Positions 33,441 to 36,678 of a stretch of DNA of 36,678 bases are shown here, in pieces. A program made the position numbers and the translations under genes. Source of the stretch: an uncultured Succiniclasticum sp. (GTDB lineage: Bacteria; Bacillota; Negativicutes; Acidaminococcales; Acidaminococcaceae). Position 1 is the first letter of the stretch. Every line of letters starts with the position of its first letter. The stretch covers positions 1 through 36,678 of the forward strand of contig CAJODT010000011.1 of assembly GCA_905233365.1 (NCBI GenBank), in the 5' to 3' direction. The notes beneath the pieces were generated by a model. That model was not told the DNA's origin. It saw only the letters and a list, made by a program, of their open reading frames with translations, and ran no database searches.

Positions 33441-33479
33441 CAGCAACCGTAGATTTTTCTGCGGCTGTTTTGTTATAAT
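33441..33479 (+). promoter_or_regulatory. Terminator hairpin running into an extended -10, copy (a)
   Basis: CAGCAACCGTAGA folds on TCTGCGGCTGTTTTG with wobble pairs and one mismatch. The T-run continues directly into TGTTATAAT. It ends the first Nif11 transcript and may start one across the decayed gene. The same module recurs at 34363. Confidence 0.55.
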
Positions 33480-33555
33480 GAATTAAAATGATGTTTTCGA
33501 ATACAATTTGTAATTCTTGATAGTAATGATTAGCGTGATGACCGGGGGGGACAGT

Positions 33556-33995
33556 ATGAAAGTAAATTACGTTTGCACAAAATGTGGAAAAGTGGAAGAC
33601 GTAACAACGCGGGCGCCGAAATGCAAATGCGGTGGTTTGTGGAAACTGCAGTATGAACTGCCGGAGTTTGACGAAGCGCTGATCGATAAGGACGAATGAA
33701 GCATCTTCCGTTACCGTGCCTTTACGCCTCTGGCGGACGAAACATGAAAAGCCGTCACCATGGGTGAAGGCATGACACCCATCGTTCCCTTTGACGAAGA
33801 CCTGATATGGAAATCGTGGAGATTCCGAAAGAAACGATTTTGCCGGCCCGTGCCGCGCTGGCAGCCAAAGGCATTTACTGTGAGCACACCACGGCGGGCA
33901 ACTACGCGGCGTATCTGAAATACTGCGAGCTTCACGGCAGGACGCCGGACAGCCTGATTACCATGTGCGGCGCCGGACTCAAGTCAGATCACTGA
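33556..33995 (+). pseudogene. Decayed threonine-synthase-like PLP-enzyme gene
   Basis: The first part encodes MKVNYVCTKCGKVEDVTTRA with CKCGG, the zinc-ribbon start of a long-form threonine synthase-like enzyme. The frame then passes two TGA codons where tryptophan is expected (DE-stop-SIFRYRAF and DET-stop-KAVTMGEGMTPIVPF). After FDEDL most of the catalytic domain is missing. A C-terminal piece resumes in another frame as MEIVEIPKETILPARAALAA and ends CGAGLKSDH. The PLP-lysine region is absent, so no active enzyme can result. TGA is a normal stop elsewhere in this window. Confidence 0.85.
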
Positions 33996-34009
33996 TACAA
34001 GTTTTGGTT

Positions 34010-34038
34010 TTGCTCAGCAAAGATGAGTATGATATAAT
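34010..34038 (+). promoter_or_regulatory. Promoter for second Nif11 gene
   Basis: A weak -35 TTGCTC, 17 bases and an extended -10 TGATATAAT lie about 98 bases before the ATG, leaving a long 5' leader. Confidence 0.6.
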
Positions 34039-34135
34039 TAAAAAAATAGTTTCATCAGTGTCAATTTTAAAGAATCTGTCTTGTATATATTAATAAAAGG
34101 CATTTAAAATAAAATTTACAGAGGAGGATTTCATT

Positions 34136-34318
34136 ATGCCAATCGACAAAAAAGAACTCACAAAAGAAATGCTGGAAAAAGCGATACAGTGCAAATCGGC
34201 CGATGAACTGATTGCGTTGGCAAAGACAGGCGGTTATGAGATGACAAAAGAGGAAGCGGAAGCTTACATGACGGAATTGTCTGATTTTGAATTAGATGAT
34301 ATAGTGAGTGTTATATGA
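34136..34318 (+). CDS. Nif11-type leader peptide, truncated, without double-Gly
   Basis: A 60-residue peptide starts eight bases after GAGGAGG. MPIDKKELTKEMLEKAIQCK and ADELIALAKTGGYEMTKEEA match the peptide at 33174 at about three quarters of positions. The C-terminus is LSDFELDDIVSVI: the GEKLQAIAGG stretch and any core are absent. It may be a leader-only decoy or regulator, a truncated gene, or a precursor cleaved elsewhere. It has its own promoter and terminator, which argues that it is expressed. Confidence 0.75.
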   Translation: MPIDKKELTKEMLEKAIQCKSADELIALAKTGGYEMTKEEAEAYMTELSDFELDDIVSVI

Positions 34319-34362
34319 GAACTCCCCTGGATGATATTATGTGAAGATTTTTCTGTTTTCCT

Positions 34363-34404
34363 CAACAGCCGCAGATTTAATTTCTGCGGCTGTTTTGTTA
34401 TAAT
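34363..34404 (+). promoter_or_regulatory. Terminator hairpin running into an extended -10, copy (b)
   Basis: AACAGCCGCAGA pairs perfectly with TCTGCGGCTGTT across TTTAATT. TTGTTATAAT follows directly. It is almost identical on the right arm to copy (a). Confidence 0.7.
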
Positions 34405-34452
34405 GATGGCAGTGATACAAATCTTGCAGTTTATCGCTGAAAATTATTCGAC

Positions 34453-34491
34453 AGTCGTGGCACTTCAACTTCCACGGCTGTTGTTATAGTA
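34453..34491 (+). promoter_or_regulatory. Hairpin plus -10-like element, copy (c)
   Basis: CAGTCGTGG pairs with CCACGGCTG and is followed by TTGTTATAGT, the same layout as (a) and (b) but diverged. It lies between copy (b) and the intron. Confidence 0.5.
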
Positions 34492-34609
34492 TGTCAAATT
34501 ACAGTTCTTCACAAAAGCTAAAGTTGACGAACAACGTATTTAAAATGGCTTAACTTGAACGACTTTACTGGAACAGTTGGAACTTTTTTATGGTATAATA
34601 TATATTTAA

Positions 34610-36582
34610 GTGCGAGCTGCGAAAACAGCGCTAAACTGTTTTCCACTGGTTGCGCGAGCGACCTTTGTAAGCTGATAACATCACAGCAGGGCAAACCTGT
34701 CGGGTAAGGTTTAGCCAACCGCCCGTACCGAGTCCTTGGGAGCGAAGTGGTAACACCAGCTCTAAGCGTAGGACAGGGAGCAGCAGAGCCGTAGCGCAAG
34801 CGAAGTGATTGAGCCGGGAAATGATTATTTAGTGGGATTTGGCCGATGTTCTTTATTTGACAGCAGGCAACATCTATCTGGCCGATAGAGGCGAGGTCAG
34901 GCAGGCAACCCCCGGTCTGAGAGCATGGCGAGGCTGATGCAGACGTGAGCAGAGATTCACGCAAGTGAGTTATCGGAACAGCTGAGGTCCCGTTACATCC
35001 CGAAAGGGTATACAAAGTCAAGCGTCTGAACAAACGCAAGACAAGTAAACGTGCAGCGGGAAGTCCGATGTCGTCATAGTACTGTAGAAACCTGTGAAAG
35101 CAGGTGGAGGGAAGGGCGGCACATTTCATAGCTTCGGGCAAAGAAGCAACCGTACAGACAGGAGAGCTGAGAATATGGTGGGCGGAATGCTCGGAATAAG
35201 CTACAGCATAAGTAAAGCAAACAGAACAGACGGAAGAGTACAGAACCTTGCTGCTCACATAGACAAAAACCTTCTGATGGTGATACACCGGAGGATGAAA
35301 TCAGGAAAAGCAAAGGGCATTGACAATGTGAGCAAGGACGAGTACGCAGAGGAACTGGAAGCGAATCTGGACAACCTGCTTAGCAGGATGAAAAGAGAAG
35401 CGTACAGACCAAACCCGGCAAGGAGAACCTATATACCCAAGGCAGGAAGTAACAAAATGCGCCCATTGGGTATATCCAGCTATGAAGACAAGCTGGTCGA
35501 GAATGCGATAGCCCAAATCCTGACCCCGATATATGAGCAGAAGTTCATAGCTACGAGCTATGGATTCAGGCCACACCGGAATTGCCATATGGCAGTGAAG
35601 GAGGTCATAGAGATGGTGCAATACCGCAAGACCAACTATGTAGTAGAAGCGGATATAAGGGGCTTCTTTGACAACGTGAACCACGAGTGGCTGATAAGGA
35701 TGTTGGAGCATGACATAGCGGACAGGAAGTTCCTGAACATAGTGAGGAAATTCTTGGAAGCAGGCGTCATGGAAAACGGCAAATATCTGGACAGCGAGAA
35801 AGGCACGCCTCAGGGAAATGGAGCGAGCCCTGTGCTGGCGAACGTATACCTGCACTACGTGCTTGACTTGTGGTTTGAGAAAATCGTCAGGAACAGAATG
35901 AAAGGGCAGTGTTATCTGATACGATATGCAGATGATTTTGTCTGCTGCTTTCAGCACGGGAACGAAGCAAGAAAGTTCTTGGAAGTACTCCGGGCGAGAT
36001 TTCAGAAGTTTGGGTTGGAACTGGCGGAGGAAAAGACCAGGATTCTGGAATTTGGAAGATTTGCAGAAGAAAATCGGAAGAAGCGGGGAGAAGGGAAACC
36101 AGAGACCTTCGACTTCCTTGGTTTTACGTTCTACTGCGGAAAGGCGAATAAGCAGGGATTCTTCAGGTGCAGAGTAAAGACGAGCAGGAAGAAGTTTATT
36201 AGTAAGCTGCGGGCAATGAAAGAATGGATAAAATCCCACCGGGCATTGCCGCTAAGAGAGATGCTCAACATGATAAGAGCGAAACTAAGAGGACACTACC
36301 AATACTACGGAGTAACAGACAATACGAATGGAATTAAAAGTTTCTACACGCAAACGATATGTATGCTATTCAAGTGGTTAAACCGAAGGAGCCAAAAGAA
36401 AAGCTATACAAAGCAAGGCTTCTTTGAAGGTGTTCTACGGACGTTTAAGCTGCCTACACCAAAGATTTATGTGAGTTTGTTTTATAAACGTGTACAAATA
36501 TGAAATGAAGAGCCGTATGCGTTAATAGCGCAAGTACGGTTCTGTGAGGGGTATGGGGAGCAATCCCCATATCTACTCGAGA
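34610..36582 (+). mobile_element. Group II intron
   Basis: The 5' end GTGCGAGCTGCG fits the GUGYG consensus. About 560 bases of structured, AG-rich RNA follow (domains I to III), then a reverse-transcriptase ORF in domain IV. Domain V (36510-36542) has the form GAGCCGTATGCG...CGCA-AG-TACGGTTC with the catalytic AGC triad, and domain VI is TATGGGGAGCAATCCCCATA-TCTAC. The 3' boundary is uncertain by a few bases around CTACTCGAGA. It is inserted in intergenic DNA beyond the second Nif11 gene and followed at once by a hairpin terminator. It looks intact. Confidence 0.88.
35175..36503 (+). CDS. ltrA: Group II intron reverse transcriptase/maturase
   Basis: The ATG at 35175, eight bases after GGAGAG, is preferred to the GTG at 35094. 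The 442-residue protein has the RT core: GIDNVSKDEYAEELEANLDN, KMRPLGISSYEDKLVENAIA, EADIRGFFDNVNHEWLIRML, KGTPQGNGASPVLANVYLHY and the catalytic YADD in LIRYADDFVCC. The maturase (domain X) segment FDFLGFTFYCGKANKQGF with LRGHYQYYGVTDNTNGIKSF follows. No HNH endonuclease domain is present at the C-terminus, which ends KIYVSLFYKRVQI. It splices and remobilises its own intron by target-primed reverse transcription. Without endonuclease it probably primes from replication or terminator-associated DNA. Confidence 0.92.
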   Translation: MVGGMLGISYSISKANRTDGRVQNLAAHIDKNLLMVIHRRMKSGKAKGIDNVSKDEYAEELEANLDNLLSRMKREAYRPNPARRTYIPKAGSNKMRPLGISSYEDKLVENAIAQILTPIYEQKFIATSYGFRPHRNCHMAVKEVIEMVQYRKTNYVVEADIRGFFDNVNHEWLIRMLEHDIADRKFLNIVRKFLEAGVMENGKYLDSEKGTPQGNGASPVLANVYLHYVLDLWFEKIVRNRMKGQCYLIRYADDFVCCFQHGNEARKFLEVLRARFQKFGLELAEEKTRILEFGRFAEENRKKRGEGKPETFDFLGFTFYCGKANKQGFFRCRVKTSRKKFISKLRAMKEWIKSHRALPLREMLNMIRAKLRGHYQYYGVTDNTNGIKSFYTQTICMLFKWLNRRSQKKSYTKQGFFEGVLRTFKLPTPKIYVSLFYKRVQI

Positions 36583-36604
36583 CCGCTTTGTTAAGCGGTT
36601 TTTT
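36583..36604 (+). terminator. Terminator immediately downstream of the intron
   Basis: CCGCTT-TGTT-AAGCGG is followed by TTTTTT. The bases joined to it after splicing (5' exon ...TTTAA) would extend the stem to AACCGCTT/AAGCGGTT. Confidence 0.75.
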
Positions 36605-36678
36605 AATGTTTTTGTTACTAATTTGTTATTAATTCAATGTTCATTTTTAATTCATTTATATTTTTATGGGTGTAAACC
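36605..36678. other. AT-rich end of window
   Basis: Very AT-rich sequence without an ORF or clear signal. Confidence 0.5.

Noticed and set aside
33556-33800. Possible reassignment of TGA to tryptophan, because two TGA codons stand at Trp positions
   Set aside because: recR, deoC, rlmH and other intact genes here end in TGA, and the same gene has lost its catalytic middle. Decay explains the stops.
34610-36582. Classical group IIC intron placed downstream of a terminator
   Set aside because: The hairpin terminator is on the 3' side, and no clear hairpin with a T-run directly precedes the 5' end. The class is left open.
1-36678. CRISPR array or prophage
   Set aside because: No regularly spaced identical repeats with unique spacers, and no phage structural or integrase genes, were seen.

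Overview
The window is about 36.7 kb of a bacterial chromosome with moderate GC. Genes sit on both strands and are mostly housekeeping. The order ybaB-recR-bofA, intrinsic terminators with long U-tracts, strong AGGAGG ribosome binding sites, SPI/SPII signal peptides and TGTTATAAT-type extended -10 promoters point to a Firmicute. Two amino-acid ABC binding proteins, a DcuC-type carrier and anaerobe-style metabolism would fit the Negativicutes (for example an Acidaminococcaceae member). That placement is inference; no 16S gene or database search supports it here.

Layout. 1-2861 (+): end of ybaB, recR, bofA-like, a Nudix hydrolase and an LCP cell-wall ligase. 3161-5329 (-): tex. 5634-8303 (+): deoC, a WalJ/YycJ-like metallohydrolase and an HtrA protease, tightly packed. 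8525-11341 (+): rlmH, an exported nucleoside hydrolase and an FNT channel. 11529-14840 (+): an amino-acid ABC system (binding protein, permease, ATPase), then larE. 14897-15134 (-): tRNA-Glu and tRNA-Gln with a consensus promoter. 15300-18830 (-): a hydantoinase/oxoprolinase-family subunit with its own transporter. 19204-21214 (+): a SAM-dependent methyltransferase and lgt. 21318-26564 (-): a duplicated-domain exported protein, a DcuC-family carrier, an M20 peptidase with a broken 5' end, an exported pentapeptide-repeat protein and a HAD phosphatase. 26743-28729 (+): DUF190, a DUF697-like protein, a small membrane protein and a universal stress protein. 28795-29745 (-): CorA. 30110-30363 (+): tRNA-His, tRNA-Gln and tRNA-Lys behind a perfect-spacing promoter. 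30653-32812 (+): an orphan binding lipoprotein behind a two-operator promoter, a TetR regulator and an unknown protein.

The last 4 kb is accessory. Two closely related Nif11-type RiPP leader peptides flank a decayed threonine-synthase-like gene. Each leader is followed by a terminator hairpin that runs directly into an extended -10 element. A group II intron with an endonuclease-less reverse transcriptase follows.

The strongest unexplained structure is a family of three ~165-bp intergenic elements (5355, 18930, 22220) with 18-bp terminal inverted repeats and an internal stem that is preserved by paired base changes. A fourth remnant lies in the ABC operon. An unrelated ~176-bp imperfect palindrome lies between rlmH and the nucleoside hydrolase gene. 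Other points to check are four AACTTGGA-like repeats at exact 11-bp spacing upstream of the first Nif11 gene, and the twin 19-bp operators at 30487 and 30536.
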